A DNA stretch of 64,000 nt from Moryella indoligenes (GTDB lineage Bacteria > Bacillota > Clostridia > Lachnospirales > Lachnospiraceae): positions 88,861 to 152,860 of the forward strand of contig NZ_JAUSTO010000007.1 in the NCBI RefSeq assembly GCF_030812885.1, given 5' to 3'. Position numbers and translations under genes: made by a program. Each line of letters starts with the position of its first letter. Position 1 is the stretch's first letter. The notes below the pieces were generated by a model that saw nothing but the letters and a program-made list of their open reading frames with translations, had not been told where the DNA came from and did not search any database. Below, one piece after another: positions 1 through 7,937 of this stretch.

Positions 1-2
1 CA

Positions 3-1088
3 CGCCATATCTATGTGGATTTTTCCCTTTCGGATCCGGCATGCGAGGAACAGGATAAGCTGCTGCGCTTCATAGATCCTGCGCCCTTTGTTCCGTCGGA
101 CGAGGCAGAGAAGGCGCGCCGCTGTGAGGAGATCCTCTCAATTCAGGCGCTTGGTTTAAAGAAGCGTATGGAGCATGTCAGCGGAAGGACAGTGATACTC
201 GGAATCTCGGGCGGACTGGATTCCACGCTCGCGCTTTTGGTCTGCGCCCGCTGCTTCGATCTGCTTGGACTTCCGCGGAGTGGCATCCGCGCGGTGACCA
301 TGCCCTGCTTCGGCACGACGGACAGAACCTACCGAAACGCCTGTGAGCTGACAAGGCGGCTCGGCGCCACGCTGGAGGAGGTGCGCATTAACGCTGCGGT
401 GCTTCAGCACTTTGAGGATATCGGACAGGATCCGGAAAAGCACGATGTCACCTATGAGAATGCACAGGCGAGAGAACGCACGCAGGTGCTGATGGATATT
501 GCAAACCGCGAGAATGGTCTGGTTATTGGAACAGGAGATCTGTCTGAGCTTGCGCTCGGCTGGGCGACCTATAACGGAGACCACATGTCCATGTATGCGG
601 TGAATGCTTCTGTTCCGAAGACGCTGGTGCGGCATCTGGTGCACTATTACGCGGAGAGCTGCGGCGAGGCCGCGCTGAGAGATATACTCCTCGATGTGCT
701 GGATACGCCGGTGAGTCCGGAGCTTCTGCCGCCTGAGGGAGGAAAAATCAGCCAGAGGACGGAGGACCTTGTGGGGCCTTATGAACTGCACGACTTCTAT
801 CTGTACTATGTGCTGCGCTTTGGATTTCGGCCGGCGAAGATATACAGACTTGCGCGTCAGGCCTTTGCGGAGCAGTATGATGCGGATACGATTATGAAAT
901 GGCTCAAAACCTTCTACCGCAGATTTTTTGCGCAGCAATTCAAGCGCTCCTGTCTGCCGGATGGGCCGAAGGTCGGAACAGTGGCGGTTTCGCCGCGCGG
1001 AGATCTCAGAATGCCCTCTGATGCAGTGAGCAGGATATGGCTTTGGGAGCTTGAGGAGCTTCAGAGGGAGGAGCAGGCGCACTTATGA
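3..1088 (+). CDS. nadE: glutamine-dependent NAD+ synthetase, C-terminal part (5' end outside window)
   Basis: Makes NAD+ from deamido-NAD+, ATP and glutamine-derived ammonia. Only the C-terminal synthetase domain and the linker are present. The reading frame is open to the window edge, so the N-terminal nitrilase-type glutaminase domain is presumably upstream. The ATP-binding P-loop SGGLDST is clear near the start, followed by the family segments VIGTGDLSELALGW and YNGDHMSMYAVNASVPKTLV, which form the active site. The stop overlaps the next start (GATG type), so it is cotranslated with the methyltransferase gene. An apparent GTG at 15 is internal, not a true start. The assignment is strong; the missing half cannot be judged. 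Confidence 0.95.
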   Translation, partial: RHIYVDFSLSDPACEEQDKLLRFIDPAPFVPSDEAEKARRCEEILSIQALGLKKRMEHVSGRTVILGISGGLDSTLALLVCARCFDLLGLPRSGIRAVTMPCFGTTDRTYRNACELTRRLGATLEEVRINAAVLQHFEDIGQDPEKHDVTYENAQARERTQVLMDIANRENGLVIGTGDLSELALGWATYNGDHMSMYAVNASVPKTLVRHLVHYYAESCGEAALRDILLDVLDTPVSPELLPPEGGKISQRTEDLVGPYELHDFYLYYVLRFGFRPAKIYRLARQAFAEQYDADTIMKWLKTFYRRFFAQQFKRSCLPDGPKVGTVAVSPRGDLRMPSDAVSRIWLWELEELQREEQAHL

Positions 1089-1876
1089 TCAGTTCAACGT
1101 CCAACGCAAAGATACGCAGAGTGCAGGCCTTGAATAAAAAGGCGTCTTTCCGCCGGGAGAGTGGACTTTTTACTGTGGAGGGCGTCCGCATGTTTCTGGA
1201 GACCCCCGGGGAGCGCATTGAGGAGCTCTTTGTCAGCGAGCAGTTCTATGAGAGGAGCAGCGGCGCTGTGCGGGAAAAGCTCTCGCGCCTGCCCTTTCAG
1301 CTTGTGGCAGATGCCGTGTTTCCGGCGCTGAGTGATACAAGGACGCCGCAGGGGGTGCTTCTTCTGGTAAAGCAGCAACGCTGCTCTCTGGAGGAGCTGA
1401 TTGAACAGAAAAATGCAAATCTTCTGGTGCTCGAGACGATCCAGGATCCCGGAAATTTCGGAACCATGCTGAGGGCCGGGGAGGGCGCGGGACTCACAGG
1501 GATACTTGCGGACAGTCACACGGTGGATCTCTATAATCCGAAGGTGATACGCTCGACGATGGGGAGCATCTTCCGCGTCCCTGTAGTATATACGGAGGAT
1601 CTGCGAGGCGCCCTTTTGGAGCTGAAGCGCAGGGGAGTGCAGCTCACGGCGGCACATCTTAAGGGGGAGAAGAGCTACGATCATGTCTCTTACTGCGGCC
1701 CCAATGCTTTTCTCATCGGCAATGAGGCAGCGGGACTTAAGGAGGAGACCGCAGCGCTCGCAGATCACCTGGTTAAGATTCCCATGCTGGGCAGCGTGGA
1801 GTCGCTGAACGCAGCGGTCGCGGCCTCGATTCTGCTCTATGAGCTGGCGCGGCAGAGGAGAGAGGCTTCACTGTGA
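1085..1876 (+). CDS. TrmH/SpoU-family RNA 2'-O-methyltransferase
   Basis: Predicted SAM-dependent ribose methyltransferase of the SPOUT superfamily acting on rRNA or tRNA; the exact target nucleotide cannot be read from sequence. The 263 residues have a SpoU substrate-binding N-terminus followed by the trefoil-knot domain with its three motifs: NPKVIRSTMGSIFRVPV, IGNEAAGL and SLNAAVAASILLYE. The N-terminal opening MISSTSNAKIRRVQALNKK is typical of the 23S rRNA methyltransferase-like branch. It overlaps the end of nadE by four bases and is followed closely by the small membrane protein gene, so the three probably share an mRNA. Confidence 0.93.
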   Translation: MISSTSNAKIRRVQALNKKASFRRESGLFTVEGVRMFLETPGERIEELFVSEQFYERSSGAVREKLSRLPFQLVADAVFPALSDTRTPQGVLLLVKQQRCSLEELIEQKNANLLVLETIQDPGNFGTMLRAGEGAGLTGILADSHTVDLYNPKVIRSTMGSIFRVPVVYTEDLRGALLELKRRGVQLTAAHLKGEKSYDHVSYCGPNAFLIGNEAAGLKEETAALADHLVKIPMLGSVESLNAAVAASILLYELARQRREASL

Positions 1877-1888
1877 GAGGACAGAGCA

Positions 1889-2182
1889 ATGGAATATAAA
1901 AAGAAAATTCCACGCCGGCTGAATTATCTGCTGGATATTATACATATTGTGATCGGGATCGCAGTGGTGATTCTCTCGGTGATCGCCTTCCTCTCACCGG
2001 AGGAGCATCTGGCATTTTTCCCAATGATATTCTTTCTTGCAGCGCTGCTCGCTTTGGTGAACGGCGCTGCGCGGGTGCGCATGCCGGGGCCTGACAGCCG
2101 GAGACTTGCCGGACTTGCAGCGCTTGCTGCCGGTGTTTTATTGCTGCTGATTGCTGTGATCAGTGCCATGGTTATGCTGTAA
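1889..2182 (+). CDS. small membrane protein (DUF6637-like)
   Basis: A 97-residue protein with a basic N-terminus (MEYKKKIPRRLNYL) and three hydrophobic stretches (about residues 14-36, 42-60 and 74-97), so it is an integral membrane protein. No catalytic motif is visible. Small three-helix proteins of this kind occur between the methyltransferase and birA genes in Lachnospiraceae, and the position fits that pattern, but the family name is from memory and uncertain. It lies 12 bases after the methyltransferase stop and just before birA, in the same transcription direction. Function unknown. Confidence 0.75.
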   Translation: MEYKKKIPRRLNYLLDIIHIVIGIAVVILSVIAFLSPEEHLAFFPMIFFLAALLALVNGAARVRMPGPDSRRLAGLAALAAGVLLLLIAVISAMVML

Positions 2183-2195
2183 AGGAGGCAGAGGA

Positions 2196-3179
2196 TTGCT
2201 GAAGGACGATATTTTGCGTGTGCTGAAGGAGCGCGGCAGCTATTGCTCCGGACAGGAGCTCTGTGAGCGCTTTCAGGTGACGCGCACTGCAGTGTGGAAG
2301 GCAGTCGCAAGGCTGAAGGAGGAGGGCTATCACATAGAGGCGAAGCAGAATCGCGGCTATCTGCTCATGGAAACAGAGGACGTGATGAATGAGACAGAGC
2401 TTCGCGCGGCGCTGAAGGATATCTCTTTCCTGAGGGAGAGCTGTTTCTTTCCGAGCATCGACTCCACCAATCTTGAGGTGAAGCGGAGAGCGGAGCAGGG
2501 GGCTGAGGGACCGCTGCTCATTGTGGCGGATGAACAGACTGCCGGGAGAGGCAGGCGGGGACGCAGCTGGAGCTCACCGCCCGGTAGCGGCATATGGATG
2601 TCCCTGCTCCTTCGCCCGGAGATACGCCCGGAGCACGCCTCGATGATTACGCTGGTCTGTGCGCTGGCAGTTGCCGGCGGCATACAGGACGTGACCGGTC
2701 TTCAGACAGAGATCAAGTGGCCGAATGATGTTGTGATCGGAGGCCGTAAGATCTGCGGCATACTGACAGAAATGAATACCGATATGGACGAGATCGGCTA
2801 TGTGATTCCGGGTATCGGCATCAATGTGAACACAGACAGCTTTCCGGAGGAGATCCGTGCGGTGGCCAGCTCGCTGAAGCTGGAGACCGGCAGGACTGTG
2901 AGCCGCGTCGCAATCGTTGCCGCAGTGATGCGCCGCTTTGCGGAGTGCTATGCGCTCTTTGCGGAGAGCGAGGATATGCGCGGGCTGAGGGAGCTGTATG
3001 AAAGCATGCTGGTGAATCGAAACCGGGAGGTTCTGGTTCTGGATCCGCGCGGGGACTACCGCGGAACGGCGCTCGGCATCACAGAGAGCGGGGAGCTCAG
3101 AGTGCGGCTTGAGGACGGAAGTGAAGCGGAGGTGCGGAGCGGAGAAGTCAGCGTCCGAGGGATTTACGGCTACGTATAA
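2196..3179 (+). CDS. birA: bifunctional biotin-[acetyl-CoA-carboxylase] ligase / biotin repressor BirA
   Basis: Attaches biotin to biotin-dependent carboxylases and, through its N-terminal winged helix, can repress biotin genes. Residues 1-65 form the helix-turn-helix domain (SGQELCERFQVTRTAVWKAV). The catalytic domain follows, with the biotinyl-AMP motif GRGRRGRSWSS, then KWPNDVVIGGRKICGILTEM, and a C-terminal SH3-like domain. I chose the TTG at 2196 because an AGGAGG sits about nine bases upstream and the protein then begins at the usual LKDDILRVL. The longer frame upstream would overlap the preceding gene. It ends the first operon. Confidence 0.95.
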   Translation: MLKDDILRVLKERGSYCSGQELCERFQVTRTAVWKAVARLKEEGYHIEAKQNRGYLLMETEDVMNETELRAALKDISFLRESCFFPSIDSTNLEVKRRAEQGAEGPLLIVADEQTAGRGRRGRSWSSPPGSGIWMSLLLRPEIRPEHASMITLVCALAVAGGIQDVTGLQTEIKWPNDVVIGGRKICGILTEMNTDMDEIGYVIPGIGINVNTDSFPEEIRAVASSLKLETGRTVSRVAIVAAVMRRFAECYALFAESEDMRGLRELYESMLVNRNREVLVLDPRGDYRGTALGITESGELRVRLEDGSEAEVRSGEVSVRGIYGYV

Positions 3180-3306
3180 AGCCTTTTCGTCGGAATATCA
3201 ATCATATTGCTTTGCCATGCTGCTGGCATTGCCAGAGTTGGAAAATATCTGAAAAAAGAAGTCTTCTCACTTATAATGTAAGCTGACGGGAGCGAATAAT
3301 TCCTGA

Positions 3307-3462
3307 ATTCAGGCGGTCAGCCAGCTCACGGGAGACAGCTACCGTCTGGTCTATAACGGACGCGACAGCATAGAGCTCTACTGGAGAGATACCAGCTGGT
3401 ACAGCGGAAACAAGCTGAAGTTCCACAAGCTCTTCGACTATACAGAGCTCTTGTCTTGCTGA
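3307..3462 (+). pseudogene. orphan coding remnant (unrecognised, headless)
   Basis: A 51-codon open stretch with no start codon. It begins right after an in-frame TGA and reads QAVSQLTGDSYRLVYNGRDS and onward to a TGA. The composition is protein-like, rich in Tyr, Asp and Lys with alternating hydrophobics, and it does not look like random sequence. I do not recognise the family. It lies between birA and the Crp/Fnr gene beside a second fragment, so the gap looks like decayed accessory DNA. No promoter or Shine-Dalgarno site is seen. Confidence 0.35.
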
Positions 3463-3626
3463 TTGAGAAACGAAAAGCGGAATACGAGCAGTACCGACCG
3501 CTCAGGGATCAGAAAAAAGATTTCCTCCGTGCAAAGCAGAATGCGGACATGATTTTGAAAAAGCGACAGGAAGAGAGGGAGCTGCAGGTAAAGGAAAAGC
3601 AATGGTATTTATGGTGCTATTTTTAG
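3459..3626 (+). pseudogene. remnant of a mobilisation-type protein C-terminus (tentative)
   Basis: A 55-residue open frame without a start: LIEKRKAEYEQYRPLRDQKK followed by DFLRAKQNADMILKK and a charged helical tail. The pattern of a long charged helix followed by 'AKQNAD-IL' resembles the C-termini of some relaxase/mobilisation proteins of Firmicutes elements. The match is from memory and weak. It begins where the preceding remnant ends, in another frame, which suggests deletion or frameshift scars. The rest of the 3180-3640 gap shows no gene. Confidence 0.3.
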
Positions 3627-3640
3627 AAAGCATTCTTCTA

Positions 3641-4294
3641 TCAGCTTATTAACCGAAAATGATTCTTCCTGCATTCAATCAGTCCTTCGCGCTGCATGCG
3701 TCCAATCTCTTTGGACAGACCGGTTCTCTCCACTTCCAGATAGTCCGCCATCTGCTGACGGTCGAATGGAATGTCAAACGCAGCACTGTGCTTCTGAAGC
3801 GAAACAGAGTTCAGGTAGGAGAGGATGCGGTCCCGAATGCTCTTGGGCGACGTATGAAAGCTTCGTCCGGTCAGCATCAGGTTTTTCCGGGTGGAGATGC
3901 GCAGCAGATTCCTTGTGATTTTCAGAAGCCATGGTTCATCGCTAATGGCACCATAGATGTGATTGACGGTCAAAAACAGAATGCGGCAATCTTCATTCGC
4001 CATGACATCGACTAGCAGGACTTCTCCGCTCAGAAGGGCATAAGTCTCGGCGAAAAACTGTCCCTGTCCTACATGGCTTAAGATGGTGCAGTTTCCCCAG
4101 AGGTCATTACTTTCGATCGTAACGCTTCCTGATAACACCAGCCCCATCCGATCGGTCATATCTCCCGCGTGGAGAATGGCCGATCCTTTTTTATACCTTT
4201 TTTCCTGTGCCTGAAGATAGTTCAGACAATGTTCGATCTCATTCTCTGTAAGCCCTTTAAAGATCAGACTGTTCTTTATAACGCTGCTGTCCAA
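3641..4294 (-). CDS. Crp/Fnr-family transcriptional regulator (HcpR-like candidate)
   Basis: The 217 residues comprise an N-terminal cyclic-nucleotide-type beta-roll (about 25-125, with GSAILHAGDMTDRMGLVLSGSV) and a C-terminal winged helix. The recognition region is FDRQQMADYLEVERTGLSKEIGRMQREGLI. No N-terminal cysteine cluster is seen, so it is not a classical Fnr [4Fe-4S] sensor. It is transcribed divergently from the cupin/DUF1858/hcp cluster; such neighbours of hcp are commonly regulators that respond to nitric oxide (HcpR in anaerobes). A GTGG-N6-CCAC palindrome lies in the shared intergenic region. The NO role is inferred from context. Confidence 0.9.
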   Translation of the reverse strand: MDSSVIKNSLIFKGLTENEIEHCLNYLQAQEKRYKKGSAILHAGDMTDRMGLVLSGSVTIESNDLWGNCTILSHVGQGQFFAETYALLSGEVLLVDVMANEDCRILFLTVNHIYGAISDEPWLLKITRNLLRISTRKNLMLTGRSFHTSPKSIRDRILSYLNSVSLQKHSAAFDIPFDRQQMADYLEVERTGLSKEIGRMQREGLIECRKNHFRLIS

Positions 4295-4318
4295 AAAAAT
4301 CCTCCTATTTTCAAAGCG

Positions 4319-4332
4319 TGGCTAAAACCACA
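4319..4332. promoter_or_regulatory. candidate Crp/Fnr operator palindrome
   Basis: A perfect inverted repeat GTGG-CTAAAA-CCAC lies between the divergent regulator gene and the hcp cluster. Its centre is about 41.5 bases upstream of the start point expected from the TATACT box at 4355-4360. That is the spacing of a class II CRP/FNR activator site, and no good -35 box is present. Binding by the neighbouring regulator is inferred. Confidence 0.5.
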
Positions 4333-4354
4333 TAAATCACACGCAGATCATACT

Positions 4355-4360
4355 ATACTG
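4355..4360 (+). promoter_or_regulatory. -10 box of the hcp-cluster promoter (candidate)
   Basis: TATACT about 44 bases before the ATG at 4404. The position 17 bases further upstream does not resemble TTGACA, consistent with an activator-dependent promoter. Transcription would begin near 4367. Confidence 0.45.
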
Positions 4361-4403
4361 ATGTCAGAAAGACAAGAGAATTCAGCTTCGCGGGAGGTAA
4401 ATC

Positions 4404-4689
4404 ATGAGCTATACAGAATGGAAAGATAAGACAGCAGATTTTAAGACAGTAGATGTGCGCGGCGTTGCAGGGAACTTCTTCCCCGGACTCAAAAAGCAGG
4501 CGATGCAGATCCCGGTTGGCTCCGCAACTGAAAGAAAAACTGCCGGAAATCAGTCCGAAGTTTAAGATGCTGTCTACCCCTATGGGGAAGATTATGCTCG
4601 GAAAGGCAGATATCGCGATGATGAGTGAAAAGAGCGGACTGGATGCAGATGAGATCATCTCCGGCATTAAGAAGCTGATCGGAGAATAA
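4404..4689 (+). pseudogene. broken DUF2249-like gene fused out of frame to another C-terminus
   Basis: A good Shine-Dalgarno (GGGAGG) and ATG at 4404 begin MSYTEWKDKTADFKTVDVRG and continue VAGNFFPGLKKQA, the start of DUF2249-type domains found with redox and NO-stress genes. After about 40 codons this frame runs into a stop at 4563. The +1 frame continues with a sensible C-terminus, LKEKLPEISPKFKMLSTPMG followed by KIMLGKADIAMMSEKSGLDADEI, to 4689. A deletion plus frameshift joining two genes, or two ends of one gene, explains this. It is first in the hcp cluster and four bases from the cupin start. Confidence 0.6.
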
Positions 4690-4692
4690 GGC

Positions 4693-5337
4693 ATGGAAAG
4701 CGGACAGGTATTCGAAATTGTAAAAGAGAGTAAGCCGATTCTGGGCTGCACTGTTTCCGGTGTGCTGATGGATGGGGTTACCTGTTTTTCGCTGGCAGAG
4801 CATACGGATATCAGCGCGGAAAGCTATCCGGTACCGGTTCTGCACTACAACCTGATTGGGAACTCTGTGTTGGAGTATAAAACTGCGGAAGGGAAAACAA
4901 TCAATATCCAAGCCGGGGACTGTATCCTGAAGGCTGCCGGAACAGATATCGGGGTAAAGGCAGATACAGACAGCGTATATCTGGAGATTGCGCTGGGAAA
5001 GGAATCAGATATGAATGAAAGCATCAAGGCAGGACAGGTTTTCCAATTGAAGGAGCTTGTGCCTTATCAGGAAGGCAAGATTGTCAACATGGACATTGCT
5101 TCCAATGAAACTATGAAGTTTGTTGTGATGGCATTTGACGAAGGAACCGGACTTTCCGAGCATGCGGCTCCGGGCGAGGCAATCGTATTTGCCCTGGATG
5201 GAGAAGCGGTAATTGGATATGAAGGGAACGAGTATCCGTTAAAGGCCGGTGAGCAGTTCAAATTCGCTAAAGGCGGCTTGCACAGCGTTAAGGCAAACGA
5301 GAGATTCAAGATGGCACTGCTTCTGGTGCTGAAATAA
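4693..5337 (+). CDS. double-cupin protein
   Basis: The 214 residues consist of two tandem cupin folds: residues 20-100, with a weak first barrel, and 118-212. The second barrel reads MKFVVMAFDEGTGLSEHAAPG, then GEAVIGYEGNEYPLKAGEQF and KGGLHSVKA, with His and Glu residues in the usual metal-binding places. Such cupins are frequent partners of Hcp and DUF1858 genes in clostridia; the substrate is unknown. It starts just after the broken DUF2249-like gene and is followed 16 bases later by the DUF1858 gene, so it belongs to the same operon. Confidence 0.88.
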   Translation: MESGQVFEIVKESKPILGCTVSGVLMDGVTCFSLAEHTDISAESYPVPVLHYNLIGNSVLEYKTAEGKTINIQAGDCILKAAGTDIGVKADTDSVYLEIALGKESDMNESIKAGQVFQLKELVPYQEGKIVNMDIASNETMKFVVMAFDEGTGLSEHAAPGEAIVFALDGEAVIGYEGNEYPLKAGEQFKFAKGGLHSVKANERFKMALLLVLK

Positions 5338-5353
5338 AACGGAGGAAAGAAAG

Positions 5354-5557
5354 ATGAGCGAGAAGAAAATCACAGAAGATATGCTGGTGGGAGATATTGT
5401 GAACACGCACCCTGAGGTTGTGGAGACATTATTCAGTGTGGGAATGCACTGCATCGGCTGCCCGGCATCTCAGGCAGAATCACTGGCAGATGCCTGCATG
5501 GTTCATGGACTTGACCCCAAGATGGTTACAGATCGTGTCAATGAAGCCATCGCATAA
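5354..5557 (+). CDS. hybrid-cluster-protein-associated DUF1858 disulfide protein
   Basis: A 67-residue all-helical protein of the DUF1858/ScdA_N fold. It carries the hallmark MHCIGCPAS with the CxxC pair at residues 33 and 36, as in the family named for association with hybrid cluster (prismane) proteins. A redox or cluster-related role alongside Hcp is known only by association. A strong GGAGG ribosome site lies nine bases before the ATG. Gene order cupin-DUF1858-(debris)-hcp supports the call. Confidence 0.92.
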   Translation: MSEKKITEDMLVGDIVNTHPEVVETLFSVGMHCIGCPASQAESLADACMVHGLDPKMVTDRVNEAIA

Positions 5558-5569
5558 GGGGGACTTTAT

Positions 5570-5804
5570 ATGAGCGCATTTTTATCATGTAAACCAAGTG
5601 GAGACGAGGGAAGATGATAAAGTCGTGTGGGAGAGGGCGCAGAACCTTCATGCGCAGTACTGGACGGCTGTCGACGGAAATCCGGAAAACTATGACATCC
5701 TGACAGGTGAATTCGTTCGCGGTCTTCTGTCAGAGACAAGACTGGTTTATCTGCAGGCAGTACCGGATCAGTTTGAAATCAGGATGACGGGAGGACAGGC
5801 GTGA
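5570..5804 (+). pseudogene. frameshifted small gene of unknown family
   Basis: An ATG at 5570 opens a 15-codon frame that stops. The next frame then gives a protein-like 68-residue stretch ending GGQA and containing WERAQNLHAQYWTAVDGNPE and LLSETRLVYLQAVPDQFEI. I do not recognise the family. The clean second part and the interrupted start suggest a small gene hit by a one-base change, sitting between the DUF1858 gene and hcp. It overlaps the following remnant by a TGATG junction, as real operon genes do. Confidence 0.4.
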
Positions 5805-5969
5805 TGGATAAGGAACTGATGAGCAGTATCGAATCATGAAGGAAGTCATCAATGAGATCGACCGGAAGACGCTCGAGTTTGAAGCAAAACAGAAGGGAGC
5901 AGGTGTTCGGAAAAGTACCACGCTGTTCTGGATGCAATGGAAAAGAAGTATCTGCGGAACCAGACGTAA
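5804..5969 (+). pseudogene. small helical protein gene with two frameshifts
   Basis: Reading across two frame changes gives MDKELM, then EQYRIMKEVINEIDRKTLEF with EAKQKGAGVRK, then YHAVLDAMEKKYLRNQT and a stop, a coherent charged helical protein of about 54 residues. Each single frame is closed early. It begins on the stop of the previous remnant, so the two were probably once coupled genes. Family unknown; an accessory or mobile origin is possible. Confidence 0.4.
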
Positions 5970-6013
5970 ACTGCAGAATCAGGGAATAAGCTATACAAAC
6001 AGGAGGTAGAAGT

Positions 6014-7639
6014 ATGTTTTGTTATCAATGTCAGGAAACAGCAGGATGTAAGGGATGTACTGTGTCCGGTGTCTGTGGAAAGAAGCCGGATATCGCTGCG
6101 CTGCAGGATCTGCTGATCTATGTTACCAAGGGGCTTTCCGTAGTCACCACAAGGCTTCGTGCGGAAGGCACAGAGGTTGACCATGAGGTGGACTATCTCG
6201 TGACCCTCAATCTGTTCGCTACGATCACCAATGCGAACTTTGACGGGGATGCTCTGGAAAAATGCATTCGAGAGACTGTCAGCTGCCGTGACGAGCTGCT
6301 CGATAAACTGCAGGGCAAGGAAGAGCTGCCGGATGCGGCACAGTATCAGCCGGGTGACCGCGCAGAGATGCTTGCGAAAGCGGAGACGGTCGGAGTCCTC
6401 GCTACGGAAAATGAAGATGTCCGTTCTCTCCGGGAACTGATCACCTATGGCCTGAAAGGCCTTGCTGCCTACACCAAGCACGCCAATGTTCTGGATAAGG
6501 TGAATCCGGAAGTGGATGCCTTCACCCAGAGCACTCTGGCAAAGCTGCTGGATGACTCTTTAAGCGTGGACGATCTGATCGCCCTGACGCTGGAGACCGG
6601 CAAGAACGGTGTGGCAGGCATGGCTCTGCTGGATGAGGCCAATACCTCCGCGTATGGAAATCCGGAGATCACCTCCGTTGAACTTGGTGTCCGTAAGAAC
6701 CCCGGCATTCTGATTTCTGGCCATGACCTGAAGGATCTGGAGATGCTGTTAGAGCAGTGCGAGGGAACAGGCGTAGATGTCTATACCCACAGCGAGATGC
6801 TGGCCTCCCACTACTATCCGGCATTCAAGAAGTATACCTGTTTTGCCGGAAACTACGGCAATGCCTGGTGGAAGCAGACAGAGGAGTTCGCTTCCTTCCA
6901 TGGACCGATCCTCATGACCACCAACTGCGTGGTGCCGCGCCTCAAGGGATATGAAGGAAAACTCTTTACTACGGGCGCAACCGGCGTTCCCGGATGTCCT
7001 CATATCGATGCGGATGAGAACGGCCATAAAGACTTCTCCGTAATCATCGAGCTTGCAAAGACCTGCGAGGCTCCGGAGGAGCTGGAACAGGGCAGCATTG
7101 TCGGCGGCTTTGCGCATGAGCAGGTATTTGCTTTAGCGGACAAGGTTGTAGATGCCGTCAAATCTGGTGCCATCCGTAAGTTCGTGGTTATGGCAGGATG
7201 CGATGGCCGTCAGAAGGGCAGGGAGTATTATACGGAGTTTGCTGAAAAGCTCCCGAAGGATGTGGTGATCCTGACTGCTGGCTGCGCAAAGTACAAGTAC
7301 ATCAAGCTGGATCTGGGAGATATCGGCGGCATTCCGCGCGTCCTGGATGCCGGGCAGTGCAACGACTCCTACTCTCTGGCATTGATTGCGCTGGAGCTGA
7401 AAGAGGTATTCGGACTGGAGGATATCAACGATCTGCCGCTGGCTTTCAACATTGCCTGGTATGAGCAGAAGGCTGTTATCGTGCTGCTGGCACTCCTCTA
7501 CCTTGGCGTAAAGAACATCCACCTGGGACCGACACTTCCAGCATTCCTTTCCCCGAATGTGGCAAAGGTGCTGGTGGAGAACTTCGGCATCGGCGGCATT
7601 TCCACTGTCGATGAAGATTTGAAGCTGCTAATCGGATAG
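6014..7639 (+). CDS. hcp: hybrid cluster protein (hydroxylamine / NO reductase)
   Basis: Cytoplasmic iron-sulfur enzyme that reduces hydroxylamine and, in better-studied species, detoxifies NO or acts in S-nitrosylation. At 541 residues it has normal length. The N-terminal cysteines (3, 6, 15, 21; MFCYQCQETAGCKGC) give the C-x2-C-x8-C-x5-C spacing of the [4Fe-4S] type of anaerobes. Hybrid-cluster segments such as LISGHDLKDLEMLLEQ, GATGVPGCPHI, AGCDGR and TAGCAKY follow. An AGGAGG lies just upstream of the ATG. Context with the Crp/Fnr regulator, cupin and DUF1858 supports a nitrosative-stress module. Confidence 0.97.
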   Translation: MFCYQCQETAGCKGCTVSGVCGKKPDIAALQDLLIYVTKGLSVVTTRLRAEGTEVDHEVDYLVTLNLFATITNANFDGDALEKCIRETVSCRDELLDKLQGKEELPDAAQYQPGDRAEMLAKAETVGVLATENEDVRSLRELITYGLKGLAAYTKHANVLDKVNPEVDAFTQSTLAKLLDDSLSVDDLIALTLETGKNGVAGMALLDEANTSAYGNPEITSVELGVRKNPGILISGHDLKDLEMLLEQCEGTGVDVYTHSEMLASHYYPAFKKYTCFAGNYGNAWWKQTEEFASFHGPILMTTNCVVPRLKGYEGKLFTTGATGVPGCPHIDADENGHKDFSVIIELAKTCEAPEELEQGSIVGGFAHEQVFALADKVVDAVKSGAIRKFVVMAGCDGRQKGREYYTEFAEKLPKDVVILTAGCAKYKYIKLDLGDIGGIPRVLDAGQCNDSYSLALIALELKEVFGLEDINDLPLAFNIAWYEQKAVIVLLALLYLGVKNIHLGPTLPAFLSPNVAKVLVENFGIGGISTVDEDLKLLIG

Positions 7640-7662
7640 GGGGAGGATTCACTGGGAAAGAA

Positions 7663-7937
7663 AATATCACAGCGGTGCCCTGCCGGAGCTGATGCGGGAG
7701 ATCCCGGATACGCCGATCTACTGCACGAAGAAAAGCGAAGCAGTCATTCGCGGGCATTATCATCAGGACTGGCACTTTGTGAACGTGAAGACCGGTGATA
7801 CGCTGCCGCTTGGCGAGACCACGCTCACTTTTGTGGAAGCCCCCATGCTGCACCGGCCGGACAGCATGTTCACCTATATGTCCGGGGACAACATCCTGTT
7901 CTCCAATGATACAACTGGGCAAACTCTGCATTCTTAG
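7663..7937 (+). pseudogene. flavodiiron protein fragment (beta-lactamase-like part only)
   Basis: The open frame gives HSGALPELMREIPDTPIYCT, then HYHQDWHFVNVKTGDTLPLG and EAPMLHRPDSMFTYMSGDNI up to LFSND. This is the middle of the diiron domain of an A-type flavoprotein. The N-terminus with the first metal ligands and the whole flavodoxin half are missing. After SND the sequence switches to an IS110-type scrap on the other strand. The second-sphere motif is HRPDS where the intact copy at 12635-13858 has HWPEV. It was probably once the electron-transfer partner or companion of Hcp, and is now dead. Confidence 0.8.

Noticed and set aside
156..1082. Long minus-strand open frame opposite nadE (and many like it along the GC-rich genes)
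   Set aside because: Arg/His/Leu-rich shadow of the real gene with no family motif or ribosome site; caused by high GC at third codon positions.
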